A program made the position numbers and the translations under genes. Positions 7,714 to 14,926 of a stretch of DNA of 19,811 bases are shown here, piece by piece; positions within the stretch are counted from its first letter, which is position 1; the number at the start of each line of letters is the position of its first letter. The notes under the pieces are model-generated. The model was given only the letters and a program-made list of their open reading frames with translations. It ran no database searches and had not been told where the DNA came from. Source of the stretch: an uncultured Collinsella sp. (GTDB taxonomy: Bacteria; Actinomycetota; Coriobacteriia; Coriobacteriales; Coriobacteriaceae). The DNA is taken from positions 1-19,811 of the forward strand of contig CATVYG010000042.1 in the NCBI GenBank assembly GCA_958348225.1, read 5' to 3'.

Positions 7714-8386
7714 GGACGCCGATGCGCCCGATGCACGCACCCGTATCATCGAGGCGTTTTGGGAGCTCATCGAGAACAACAGCATCTTCGAGCTGTCGGT
7801 TGGCGTGGTGACCCGCGCCGCCCAGTGCAATCGCGGAACGTTTTACTACTATTTTCACGATTTCGATGAACTCGTCGCCATCGCCATAGCCCAGCTGCTG
7901 CAGGATAACGAGCTCATCACCGATGCCCTCTGGCATTTTTCGAGCGAGGGCGACCTTTCGGCGTTCGACCGGCGCGGCGTCCGCTGCCTGCTGCGGCGCA
8001 TCGTCATCACCATGAGGGCGGGTGCCGCCGAGCAGGTCGTGCAGGGCATCCATACGATCATCATCGACCGCGTGAGAGAGATCGTCCACCCCGACGGAGA
8101 AGAGCTCAAGGCAGATTCGAGCTTTGCGGTGGGCTTTCTGGTCTCGGGCATCATGGGCTTTGTGATGGCGGTCGGCTTTGCCCGGGAGGGCGGCGAGGAG
8201 ATAGGCCTCGAGCAGCTGGGGGACAGCGCGTGCGCGTACCTGAGGGCGGTCGCCATGCAGACGGTGGAAACGGTCGCGCAAGTCGAGGGCGTCGATACAT
8301 CCGAGCTGCTCGAACGCATCTCCAAGGAGGCCGATGCCTATCGCGCATCGCGTGCGACGAGTCCCGACGTGGTGAAAGACGCCTAG
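7697..8386 (+). CDS. TetR-family transcriptional regulator
   Basis: The 229-residue product has a TetR DNA-binding domain at the N-terminus. Helix 1 is TRIIEAFWELIENN (15-28), and the helix-turn-helix spans about 36-55 and ends GTFYYYFHDFDEL, the classic TetR recognition-helix signature. Residues 60-229 form an all-helical ligand/dimer domain without recognisable ligand residues. ATG 7697 is preceded closely by GGTGAGG; a GTG at 7688 (adding MRR) with AGGGG at 7679-7683 is an alternative start. The gene overlaps the end of the activase gene by 17 bases (26 from the GTG), so the two are co-transcribed and probably translationally coupled. It presumably binds the palindrome at 3204-3224 and represses its own operon. 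The effector may be an acyl-CoA related to the activase's client, but that is speculation. Confidence 0.85.
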   Translation: MARPRKDADAPDARTRIIEAFWELIENNSIFELSVGVVTRAAQCNRGTFYYYFHDFDELVAIAIAQLLQDNELITDALWHFSSEGDLSAFDRRGVRCLLRRIVITMRAGAAEQVVQGIHTIIIDRVREIVHPDGEELKADSSFAVGFLVSGIMGFVMAVGFAREGGEEIGLEQLGDSACAYLRAVAMQTVETVAQVEGVDTSELLERISKEADAYRASRATSPDVVKDA

Positions 8387-8411
8387 GGTTTCTCTTGCGG
8401 GGCGCCTGTCG

Positions 8412-8439
8412 CGCATCGCGCGGTGAGTCCCGCGATGCG
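8412..8439 (+). other. Hairpin after tetR without a T-tract
   Basis: CGCATCGCG (8412-8420) and CGCGATGCG (8431-8439) are perfect 9-base arms around a 10-base loop, 26 bases after the tetR stop. The following bases (GTCATAACC) are not T-rich, so it is at best a poor intrinsic terminator. It could be an RNA 3'-end stem or a Rho-assisted stop. Confidence 0.45.
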
Positions 8440-8467
8440 GTCATAACCTGCATTCATGTGAGCCGGG

Positions 8468-8496
8468 TTTATAGATATTCCTCCAGCTGTTAACAT
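8468..8496 (+). promoter_or_regulatory. Likely clpC promoter
   Basis: TTTATA (8468-8473) and TAACAT (8491-8496) are separated by 17 bases, and TG sits one base before the second box (8488-8489), making an extended -10. Transcription would start near 8503 and give a leader of roughly 75 bases. No CIRCE, HAIR or CtsR-type heat-shock operator could be seen around it. Confidence 0.4.
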
Positions 8497-8519
8497 AGAC
8501 AACCTGTGGGTAAAGAGAC

Positions 8520-8547
8520 AAAAGCGCCGCCGACGGGCGGGCGTTTT
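8520..8547 (+). terminator. T-tailed leader hairpin upstream of clpC
   Basis: AAAA (8520-8523) pairs with TTTT (8544-8547), CGCC (8525-8528) with GGCG (8540-8543) and GCC (8529-8531) with GGC (8536-8538), around a GACG loop with one bulged G on each side. The T-run and the stem match an intrinsic terminator. Only 31 bases separate it from the clpC start codon, so it must sit inside the clpC leader if clpC has its own promoter. That suggests attenuation or a stabilising 5' stem. Confidence 0.5.
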
Positions 8548-8578
8548 GATTGCGATGAACTCATGTAAGGAAACGAGC

Positions 8579-11221
8579 ATGTTAGATAGATTTACCGATC
8601 GAGCGCGTAAGGTCATGTCCATGGCCAAGCAGGAGGCGCTCGATCTTCATTCAAATAAGGTGGGCACCGAACACCTGCTGCTCGCGCTTGCCAAGGAGGA
8701 TGAGGGCATTGCCGCCGAGGCACTGCGCTCGCTTGATATCTCCTACGACGACATCATGGACACCCTCAAGGAGGTCCAGACCACGGTTCCCGAGCCCAGT
8801 GAGGAGACCGAGGCGGCTAAGCTCGCCTTTACGCCGCTCGTCATTAGCGTTATGGAGCGTTCATTCCGCGTGGCGCGTGAGAATAACCAGACCTACGTGT
8901 CGACCGAGCACTTGCTGATCGGCATCGTCGAAGAGGGCAACGGCATGGCCATGGACATCCTCATGCGCCTGGGTGTGTCGTCCGCCTCTATCAAAAAGGC
9001 TATCGAGAAACTCACCGCCAAGGACCAGGACAAGAAGCGTCCGCTCGCCGGCGCCGGTGCTGGTCGTCCCGGTGCGGGCCTGCCGTTCTTTAGCGGCTCG
9101 GATGCCTCTCAGCAAAAGGGGAGTGGCACCGATACGCTTAAGCAGTTCGCGACTAACCTCACGCAGAAGGCGCGCGACGGCGAGCTCGACCCTGTAATTG
9201 GTCGCGAAAAGGAAGTCCAGCGTATGATGGAAATTCTTTCGCGCCGCACCAAGAACAACCCGCTCATTCTGGGCGACCCCGGCGTGGGCAAGACGGCCAT
9301 CGTCGAGGGCCTAGCTCAGCAGATTGCAGCCGGCAACGTGCCCGAGAACCTCATGAACCAGAATATCTGGACGCTCGATCTGCCGGGTCTTGTCGCGGGC
9401 GCCAAGTATCGCGGTGAGTTCGAGGAGCGCCTCAAGAACGTGATCCAGGAGGCAACCGAAGCCGACGACGTCATCCTGTTTATCGACGAGATGCACACCA
9501 TCATCGGTGCCGGTTCTGCCGAGGGTTCCATCGACGCGAGCTCCATGCTCAAGCCCGTACTTGCGCGCGGTGCCTTCCAGATTATCGGCGCCACCACGGC
9601 CGAGGAATTCCGCAAGTACCTCACCAAGGACCCGGCCTTCGAGCGTCGCTTCCAGACCATCGATGTCGAGGAGCCGAGCGTCGAGGACACGGTCAAGATC
9701 CTGACCGCGCTCAAGCCGCGCTACGAGGAGCATCACCATGTGCGCTATACGCAGGGTGCTATCGAGGCTGCCGCGAACCTTTCCAATCGCTACATCCAGG
9801 ATCGCTTCCTGCCCGATAAGGCCATCGACCTCATCGACGAGGCCGGTGCCCGCGCTCGCATCGCCGCGAATCGCGCGCCCGAGCCGGTGCGTGAGGCCGA
9901 GCATCGCGTGGAGGAGCTCAAGGCCGCCGCGCAGGAGGCCACCGAGAGCGACGATATGAACAAGGCCGCCGAGATCACCGAGCAGCAGAAGGCCGCCGAG
10001 ATCGAACTCGCCGAGGCCAAGGCCGCCTGGACCGCCGAGCTCGACGCCAGCCCGCTCACCATCGATGTGAGTCAGATCGCCGATATCGTGTCCGTGACCT
10101 CGGGCGTGCCGGTGTCCTCGCTCACCGAGAGTGAGAGTCGCCGCCTGCTGCAGGCCGAAAGCGTGCTCAAGACGCGCATCATCGGTCAGGACGAGGCTGT
10201 CGAGGCAGTTGCCAAGGCCGTGCGCCGCAGCCGCTCGCCGCTCAAGGATCCGCGTCGCCCCGGCGGCAGCTTTATCTTCCTGGGTCCCACCGGCACGGGC
10301 AAGACCGAGCTCGCCAAGACGCTCGCCGAGTACCTCTTTGGCAGCAAGGACGCGCTCATCAGCTTCGACATGTCCGAGTTCGGTAGCGAATTCGAGGTCT
10401 CCAAGCTCATCGGTAGCCCTCCGGGTTACGTTGGTCACGACGAGGGCGGCCAGCTCACCAAGGCCGTTCGTCGCCACCCGTACTCGGTCGTGCTGTTCGA
10501 CGAGATCGAGAAGGCGCACCCCGATATCTTCAACATCTTGCTGCAGGTGCTGGAGGAGGGCCGCCTGACCGATAGCCAGGGCAAGACGGTCGACTTCCGC
10601 AACACCGTGATCATCATGACGTCCAACGTGGGCGCCCGCGAGATTGCGCAGGATGCGAGCGTTGGCTTTGGCACCACCGGCGAGCAGGGTCTCACGTCGA
10701 GTGAGATCCGTGGTCGCGCGATGGGCGAGCTCAAGCGCCTGTTCCGCCCCGAGCTGCTCAACCGTATCGATGACATCGTGGTGTTCCAGAAGCTTTCGGG
10801 CGAGAACCTGACCAAGATCGCTCACCTGCTGGTGGACGACCTGCGCCAGCGCCTGATTGCCAACGGCATGAACATCAAGCTCACCGATGCGGCCTACGAC
10901 AAGATTGTGGCCGAGGGCACCGACCTCACCAACGGTGCGCGTCCGCTGCGCCGCGCCATCCAAAAGCTCATTGAGGATCCGTTGTCCGAGGAGCTGCTGG
11001 CCGGCGAGTGGGGCAGTGGCGATACCGTCCTGTGCGACGTGGCCGATGGCAAGTTTGTCTTTAGCCACGGCACGGGCGAGATCCCGGCACCGCGTCCGGC
11101 GGGCACGCTCGGTGGCGATACCGCCCCGGCGGCACCGCACACCGGCAACGCCGCGCCCGTGAGCGGCGGCGTGACCTCGGGCCCCGGCGGCATGATGCAA
11201 GCCGGCTCTGGCGCGCTGTAG
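8579..11221 (+). CDS. clpC: ATP-dependent Clp protease unfoldase subunit ClpC
   Basis: ClpC is a hexameric AAA+ unfoldase that feeds damaged or tagged proteins to the ClpP peptidase in the cytoplasm. The 880-residue protein shows the full layout. It has a double Clp N-domain (about 1-145, starting FTDRARKVMSMAKQEAL), then AAA1 with Walker A GDPGVGKT (232-239) and Walker B VILFIDEMH. A coiled-coil middle domain follows, rich in E, A and K, of the short ClpC type. AAA2 has Walker A GPTGTGKT (569-576) and Walker B VVLFDEIEKAHPD. The tripeptide VGF (695-697) matches the loop that docks on ClpP. The C-terminus ends in a Gly/Pro/Ala-rich, probably flexible tail of about 50 residues. Of the possible starts, ATG 8579 is chosen because AAGGA (8567-8571) lies 7 nt upstream and the protein then begins MLDRFTDRA as in the family. 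Confidence 0.97.
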   Translation: MLDRFTDRARKVMSMAKQEALDLHSNKVGTEHLLLALAKEDEGIAAEALRSLDISYDDIMDTLKEVQTTVPEPSEETEAAKLAFTPLVISVMERSFRVARENNQTYVSTEHLLIGIVEEGNGMAMDILMRLGVSSASIKKAIEKLTAKDQDKKRPLAGAGAGRPGAGLPFFSGSDASQQKGSGTDTLKQFATNLTQKARDGELDPVIGREKEVQRMMEILSRRTKNNPLILGDPGVGKTAIVEGLAQQIAAGNVPENLMNQNIWTLDLPGLVAGAKYRGEFEERLKNVIQEATEADDVILFIDEMHTIIGAGSAEGSIDASSMLKPVLARGAFQIIGATTAEEFRKYLTKDPAFERRFQTIDVEEPSVEDTVKILTALKPRYEEHHHVRYTQGAIEAAANLSNRYIQDRFLPDKAIDLIDEAGARARIAANRAPEPVREAEHRVEELKAAAQEATESDDMNKAAEITEQQKAAEIELAEAKAAWTAELDASPLTIDVSQIADIVSVTSGVPVSSLTESESRRLLQAESVLKTRIIGQDEAVEAVAKAVRRSRSPLKDPRRPGGSFIFLGPTGTGKTELAKTLAEYLFGSKDALISFDMSEFGSEFEVSKLIGSPPGYVGHDEGGQLTKAVRRHPYSVVLFDEIEKAHPDIFNILLQVLEEGRLTDSQGKTVDFRNTVIIMTSNVGAREIAQDASVGFGTTGEQGLTSSEIRGRAMGELKRLFRPELLNRIDDIVVFQKLSGENLTKIAHLLVDDLRQRLIANGMNIKLTDAAYDKIVAEGTDLTNGARPLRRAIQKLIEDPLSEELLAGEWGSGDTVLCDVADGKFVFSHGTGEIPAPRPAGTLGGDTAPAAPHTGNAAPVSGGVTSGPGGMMQAGSGAL

Positions 11222-11246
11222 GGCGTGGCGACAATTTGATACGCGC

Positions 11247-11281
11247 AATCGAGGCGCTCTGGCAAGGGCGCCTCGATTTGT
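11247..11281 (+). terminator. clpC intrinsic terminator
   Basis: AATCGAGGCGC (11247-11257) and GCGCCTCGATT (11268-11278) are perfect 11-base arms around a 10-base loop, followed by TGT, so the run reads ATTTGT. It begins 25 bases after the clpC stop. Confidence 0.75.
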
Positions 11282-11361
11282 AGAGCTGCGAAGTTGTGAC
11301 CGTTACGCTATGCGGTCCACCGTTAGCCGATGATGCGAGGGCGCTCGGCGTTTTCGACTGG

Positions 11362-11390
11362 TTTATGCACGTAAAGTCTGGGAATATACA
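11362..11390 (+). promoter_or_regulatory. Possible pepD promoter
   Basis: TTTATG (11362-11367) and TATACA (11385-11390) are 17 bases apart, 45 bases before the pepD start and after the clpC terminator. The -10 is reasonable and the -35 weak. The stretch 11282-11361 before it shows no gene or clear dyad. Confidence 0.35.
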
Positions 11391-11434
11391 AGGCGCATGT
11401 CTTATTGTCTAACCAGTTGCGCCAAGGAGGCACC

Positions 11435-12892
11435 ATGGACTACAAGATCACCGGCTACGAGCCCGCCCAGCTGTTCCATTTCTTTGAGGAGATCAGCGCG
11501 ATCCCCCGTGGGTCTGGCAACGAGAAGGGCATCAGCGATTTCTTGGTTGCGTTTGCCAAGGAGCGCGGCCTCGACGTGTATCAGGACGAGGTCTACAACG
11601 TCATCATTCGTAAGCCCGCATCTGCCGGCGCCGAGAATGCCCCGACCGTGATGCTGCAGGGCCACATCGACATGGTGTGCGACAAGCTGGGCTCCGTTGA
11701 GCACGACTTTACGACCGATGGTATCGACCTGGTCGTCAAGGACGGCGTCCTCACCGCTAACGGCACCACCCTGGGCGCCGACAACGGTATCGCCGTCGCG
11801 CTTATGCTTACCGTGCTCAACGACGATTCGATTGCTCATCCGGCCCTCGAGTGCGTATTCACCACCGACGAGGAGACTGGCCTGGTCGGCGCCGAGACGC
11901 TCGACAAGTCCCAGATTAGCGCCCGCACCATGATTAACCTTGACTCCGAGGAAGAGGGCGTTGCCACCGTCAGCTGCGCCGGCGGCGTCGTCGTTACCTA
12001 CACCTGCCCGATCGCGCGCGAGCATAAGACCGGTAGCACCCTCACGCTTGACATCTCCGGCCTGCTGGGCGGTCACTCCGGCAGTGATATCCACCTGGAG
12101 CGCGGCAACGGCAACCTCATCATGGCCCGCATCATCGACCGCCTGATGGCTGCCGGCGAGCCCGCCATCGTTAGCTTTAACGGTGGCACCAAGGACAACG
12201 CCATCAACCGTGAGTGCAAGGCCGAGCTGGTCTACGCCGACCACGCTGCCGCCGAGGCCGCGGCCCAGATCGCAAAGGGCATCATCGCCGACGTCACCGC
12301 CGAGCTCGAGGTCTTCGACCCCGGCTTTACCTGCACCGTCGAGATTGCCGACGACACCGAGGTCGAGGCCATGGACCAGAAGTCTGCGCTTGCCCTCATC
12401 CGCGCTCTGCGTCTTGCCCCTAACGGCGTGATTCGCCGCAACGTCGCCACCGACGGCTCCGTCGAGGTGTCCTCCAACATCGGTGTGGTTGCCACTTCTG
12501 ACGACGAGGTCAAGATCATGCTGTCCCCGCGCTCCTCGATCACCTCGCTGCAGAACGAGTTCAAGGACCGCCTGCAGACACTGGCCGATGTCCTGGGCTT
12601 CGACGCCAAGTTTGAGTTCGAGTATCCCGGCTGGAGCTATGCCGAGCATTCGCCGGTCCGCGACGTCTTTGTCGAGAGCTATCGCGAGCTCTTTGGCTCC
12701 GAGCTGCGCATCGAGTCCATTCACGCCGGCCTTGAGTGCGGCCTGTTTGCCGAGGCCCTGCACGGCCTGGACGCCATCGCCGTGGGCCCGACGCTCTCCG
12801 ATGTCCACACCCCGGACGAGAGCATGGAGCTCGCTTCTGCCGAGCGCTTCTACGAGCTGCTCATCGACGTCCTCAAGCGCCTCGCTGCGTAA
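11435..12892 (+). CDS. pepD: Aminoacyl-histidine dipeptidase (Xaa-His dipeptidase)
   Basis: This is a cytosolic dizinc dipeptidase of the M20 family that cleaves Xaa-His dipeptides such as carnosine and some other unusual dipeptides. The 485-residue length is what PepD normally has. The metal and catalytic motifs are in order: HIDMVCDK with H77 and D79, GADNGIAVALM with bridging D116, DEETGLVG with E146 (general base) and E147 (metal), and NLDSEEEG. Near the C-terminus DVHTPDESM carries the last histidine ligand. The lid/dimerisation domain lies between about 185 and 400. The AAGGAGG site at 11424-11430, 4 nt before ATG 11435, fixes the start and suggests strong expression. It stands alone between terminators. 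A role in peptide or amino-acid scavenging in the gut fits. Confidence 0.93.
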   Translation: MDYKITGYEPAQLFHFFEEISAIPRGSGNEKGISDFLVAFAKERGLDVYQDEVYNVIIRKPASAGAENAPTVMLQGHIDMVCDKLGSVEHDFTTDGIDLVVKDGVLTANGTTLGADNGIAVALMLTVLNDDSIAHPALECVFTTDEETGLVGAETLDKSQISARTMINLDSEEEGVATVSCAGGVVVTYTCPIAREHKTGSTLTLDISGLLGGHSGSDIHLERGNGNLIMARIIDRLMAAGEPAIVSFNGGTKDNAINRECKAELVYADHAAAEAAAQIAKGIIADVTAELEVFDPGFTCTVEIADDTEVEAMDQKSALALIRALRLAPNGVIRRNVATDGSVEVSSNIGVVATSDDEVKIMLSPRSSITSLQNEFKDRLQTLADVLGFDAKFEFEYPGWSYAEHSPVRDVFVESYRELFGSELRIESIHAGLECGLFAEALHGLDAIAVGPTLSDVHTPDESMELASAERFYELLIDVLKRLAA

Positions 12893-12898
12893 AGGTTG

Positions 12899-12929
12899 CG
12901 CTAGCAGCAGTCTGAGCTACGTGCTAGCG
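12899..12929. other. Inverted repeat behind pepD
   Basis: CGCTAGCA (12899-12906) and TGCTAGCG (12922-12929) are perfect 8-base arms separated by 15 bases, beginning seven bases after the pepD stop and just before the main terminator. No T-tract. Purpose unknown. Confidence 0.4.
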
Positions 12930-12947
12930 GATTGCAAATGACATTAC

Positions 12948-12995
12948 GAGAGGGGGCATCCGAGCTTTTGCGACGGGTGCCCCCTCTCTTCTTTT
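12948..12995 (+). terminator. Very strong pepD terminator between convergent genes
   Basis: A 15-bp stem (12948-12962 with 12974-12988, one G-U pair) built on GAGAGGGGGCA and TGCCCCCTCTC has an 11-base loop and runs into TTCTTTT. It ends pepD transcription. The stem also lies downstream of the convergent hipA, but the minus-strand side lacks a T-tract, so termination there would be weaker. Confidence 0.85.
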
Positions 12996-13019
12996 AAGAA
13001 ATGGGAAATTGATTGGCGT

Positions 13020-14324
13020 CTAGCCCATATCCGCCTTGATGAGGTCGAGGGTGCGCTGGCAGTTTTCGCGGACGGGGCCGAGCATATGCTCGCGCAGGTC
13101 CGCCATGCCGGGCAGGTCGGCGTATTCGTCCATGACCTCTTCCATGCAAATGGGTACCTCGTAGGCGAGGTCCATCATGGTTGCAAAGCAAAACTTCTCG
13201 GATAGCCCGGCATCGGTAAGCGCCGCCTCCAGCGCGGGGTCGCCCATACCGTGGTATCGGCGGATAGCGCCTGGACCGATGCGCCCCACACGATTTTCGC
13301 CGCCAACGCTCATGGCGAGGCGCGCCCGGCGGCGCATGCGCTCATACGCCAAACCCGACGCGACATCGTACATACGAGCCATCATGGCTGCGCCGTCGTT
13401 TCCAAGGAGCAGGGAATAGTTTTTCGCGTGCGCATCCGGTGCGCCGATAATGGCGTTGAAGAACAGTATCTGCGTAAACAGATACAGGTTAAGTTGATGG
13501 TGGCTCGTATTTACGAGGAGCTCCTGAATATCGCGTGTGGTCGGGCCGCCGTCTGCCGTGTACTTTTGGGCGGGCATCACCCCAAGTGCCTGACAGAGGT
13601 CTTCTTGATGTAGACGCTTGATCGTTCCGTCTTTGACTTTCACGCGGTCATAGCGCTCAACAATGAGGGCAGGTTCGTCCTCAAACATTCGATATTCGAC
13701 GTTTGCCGTTGCGATACCGGCGCGCTGGGCGCTTTTCATGCAGACAAACTCATTGAGAGCCTCGAGTTTAAATCCGATAACGCCATTTTTTAAAATATGC
13801 GTCGTGGGCGAGGAGCCCATGCATTCGCACCAGCGGCCGTTTATGAACGCGAGCGCGAACTTGCCCTGGTTGCCTCCAAGTGACCAACTTTCATCTAGAC
13901 CCATCCACGATGCATCGCGGTCATCTCTGATCGACTTGAGACGGAGAGCAATTTCGTGGTCGTCTATAGGGCGGTATTCGCCAACGCGATGCAGGACGGC
14001 GTCGGCATCTTCTTCGGCACAAAACTGCACTCCGCCCGGACAGTCGAGTCCGATATGGCTGAGCAACGCAACGGGATTGTTGGGCCTAACGTCGAATTCG
14101 GCGGCAATCGCTTTTCGTTGGTCTTCGCTGTCGGGTAGAAGGCCAAACAGGTACGGATTCATGACCTGTTGTCCGTATGTGCGATTCGATACGGGTATGT
14201 TGGTCGATAGGGCTGGCCCGTCATAGTCATGATCGTAGGTAAAGCTGATAAGACCGTTCTCATCTTGCGTGAGCGTTCCCGCAGGCACGCCGCAAATAAT
14301 GGTCCGAAGTGATGTTCTGGCCAT
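13020..14324 (-). CDS. hipA: HipA-type serine/threonine kinase toxin
   Basis: HipA kinases are toxins that phosphorylate a cellular target (glutamyl-tRNA synthetase in E. coli) and induce dormancy; their HipB partner neutralises them. The 434-residue protein has a HipA N-terminal domain (about 10-105, with LLPDSEDQR at 62-70) and a C-terminal kinase domain. SLGGNQGKFAL (148-158) holds S148 in the place of the regulatory autophosphorylated serine. ERYDR is at 223-227 and HQEDLCQALG at 239-248. The catalytic loop PDAHAKN (296-302) has D297, and YDVASG carries the Mg-binding D320. All key residues are intact, so the kinase should be active. The stop codon faces the pepD terminator. It starts 3 nt after the hipB stop, so the two are coupled. 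The target in this organism is unknown. Confidence 0.92.
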   Translation of the reverse strand: MARTSLRTIICGVPAGTLTQDENGLISFTYDHDYDGPALSTNIPVSNRTYGQQVMNPYLFGLLPDSEDQRKAIAAEFDVRPNNPVALLSHIGLDCPGGVQFCAEEDADAVLHRVGEYRPIDDHEIALRLKSIRDDRDASWMGLDESWSLGGNQGKFALAFINGRWCECMGSSPTTHILKNGVIGFKLEALNEFVCMKSAQRAGIATANVEYRMFEDEPALIVERYDRVKVKDGTIKRLHQEDLCQALGVMPAQKYTADGGPTTRDIQELLVNTSHHQLNLYLFTQILFFNAIIGAPDAHAKNYSLLLGNDGAAMMARMYDVASGLAYERMRRRARLAMSVGGENRVGRIGPGAIRRYHGMGDPALEAALTDAGLSEKFCFATMMDLAYEVPICMEEVMDEYADLPGMADLREHMLGPVRENCQRTLDLIKADMG

Positions 14325-14327
14325 TGG

Positions 14328-14798
14328 CTATTTCCCTTCGGGCTTGGTTTGGCTAGATGCGTTTGCGGCAATCGAGACTCCGAGATTGGACATGGCGAAA
14401 TCGGCGAAGACCTCGTCGTAGAGTGCGGATGTAAAGGGGACATCTGCAAGAGCCGGAATGGCGGTACTACGACGGTTGCGATGATGAGGACGTTGAGCGT
14501 GATGGCGCCTAGGGATGCTGCGAGGCAGCGGATTGGCATGCGGGGCGTCGACTGGTCGCTCGTTTTTCGCTTCGCCGATATCCCCTTGAGCGGCGAGTGC
14601 CAGTCCAAGAGCATTGAAAATCGTCAGCAACTTATCGAGCCGAATACCCGTAGCGTCGCCCAGCTCGAGCGATGCGAGCAGGCGCTCCGAAACACCGGCT
14701 TTTTTAGCGAGGGCCGCACGGGTGATTCCCTGCGACTCGCGTGCCTGGCGCACGTAGATGCCAGCTTGGCGCGGTGTGGTGATGGGAAGAGTATCCAC
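14328..14798 (-). CDS. hipB: HipB-type antitoxin, XRE helix-turn-helix repressor
   Basis: The 156-residue protein starts with GTG (14798-14796) behind an AGGAG site (14809-14805), 6 nt away. Residues about 11-65 are a Cro/CI-type helix-turn-helix: GIYVRQARESQGITRAALAK, then a recognition part VSERLLASLELG, then IRLDKLLTIFNALGLAL. That fits HipB, which binds the hip operators and holds HipA inactive. It is longer than the compact E. coli protein. After residue 70 comes a Pro/Arg/His-rich linker (RRHHAQRPHHRNRR), and then a C-terminal patch with PFTSALYDEVFADFAMSNLG that may contact HipA. It precedes hipA by 3 nt and follows three operator copies. Composition is a little less GC-rich than the housekeeping neighbours, as expected for a mobile toxin-antitoxin module. 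Confidence 0.85.
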   Translation of the reverse strand: MDTLPITTPRQAGIYVRQARESQGITRAALAKKAGVSERLLASLELGDATGIRLDKLLTIFNALGLALAAQGDIGEAKNERPVDAPHANPLPRSIPRRHHAQRPHHRNRRSTAIPALADVPFTSALYDEVFADFAMSNLGVSIAANASSQTKPEGK

Positions 14799-14811
14799 GG
14801 CGATCTCCTAA

Positions 14812-14882
14812 CGTGCAGACTTTTGCATATCAGTATGACATGCAAAAGTCTGCACGAAAAGGCCTCATGCAAAACTCTGCAT
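14812..14882 (-). promoter_or_regulatory. hipBA promoter with three operators at 27-bp spacing
   Basis: Three copies of a 16-bp site lie upstream of hipB: GTGCAGACTTTTGCAT (14813-14828), ATGCAAAAGTCTGCAC (14840-14855, inverted) and ATGCAAAACTCTGCAT (14867-14882, inverted). Start-to-start distances are exactly 27 and 27 bases. Each site is itself a dyad, RTGCA-N6-TGCAT. Sites 1 and 2 together form a perfect 17-base-arm inverted repeat (14812-14828 with 14840-14856). In the 11-base gap between them, the minus strand reads TGT then CATACT (14840-14832), an extended -10, so a repressor on sites 1 and 2 would bracket the promoter. Autorepression by HipB is inferred from the family. Confidence 0.75.
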
Positions 14883-14890
14883 AAGGCCTT
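14857..14890 (-). terminator. mntP terminator, overlapping hip operator 3
   Basis: On the minus strand AAGGCCT (14890-14884) pairs with AGGCCTT (14865-14859), continued inward by ATGCA/TGCAT (14882-14878 with 14871-14867) after one mismatch. The hairpin runs into TTTTCG. It lies 36 bases past the mntP stop and would end mntP transcripts before the hip promoter. Operator 3 forms its inner stem and loop. Confidence 0.6.
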
Positions 14891-14926
14891 GTGCTGGCGT
14901 TGAGTTTTGAGCGATTGTGTTTGGCG

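Noticed and set aside
5251..7830. A long open frame on the minus strand opposite the activase gene
   Set aside because: It is a mirror of strong GC-rich codon bias. Its product is rich in R, H, V and L without any family signature, and the plus-strand gene is unambiguous.
8387..8578. Heat-shock operators (CIRCE, HAIR or CtsR site) before clpC
   Set aside because: No matching inverted repeat is present. The stretch GGTAAAGAGACAAAA only vaguely resembles a CtsR direct repeat and lacks the GTC core in both halves.
9311..11248. A long open frame on the minus strand opposite clpC, and a similar one opposite pepD (11402-12808)
   Set aside because: Both lie wholly within clear plus-strand genes with full motif sets and show the repetitive composition of antisense frames.
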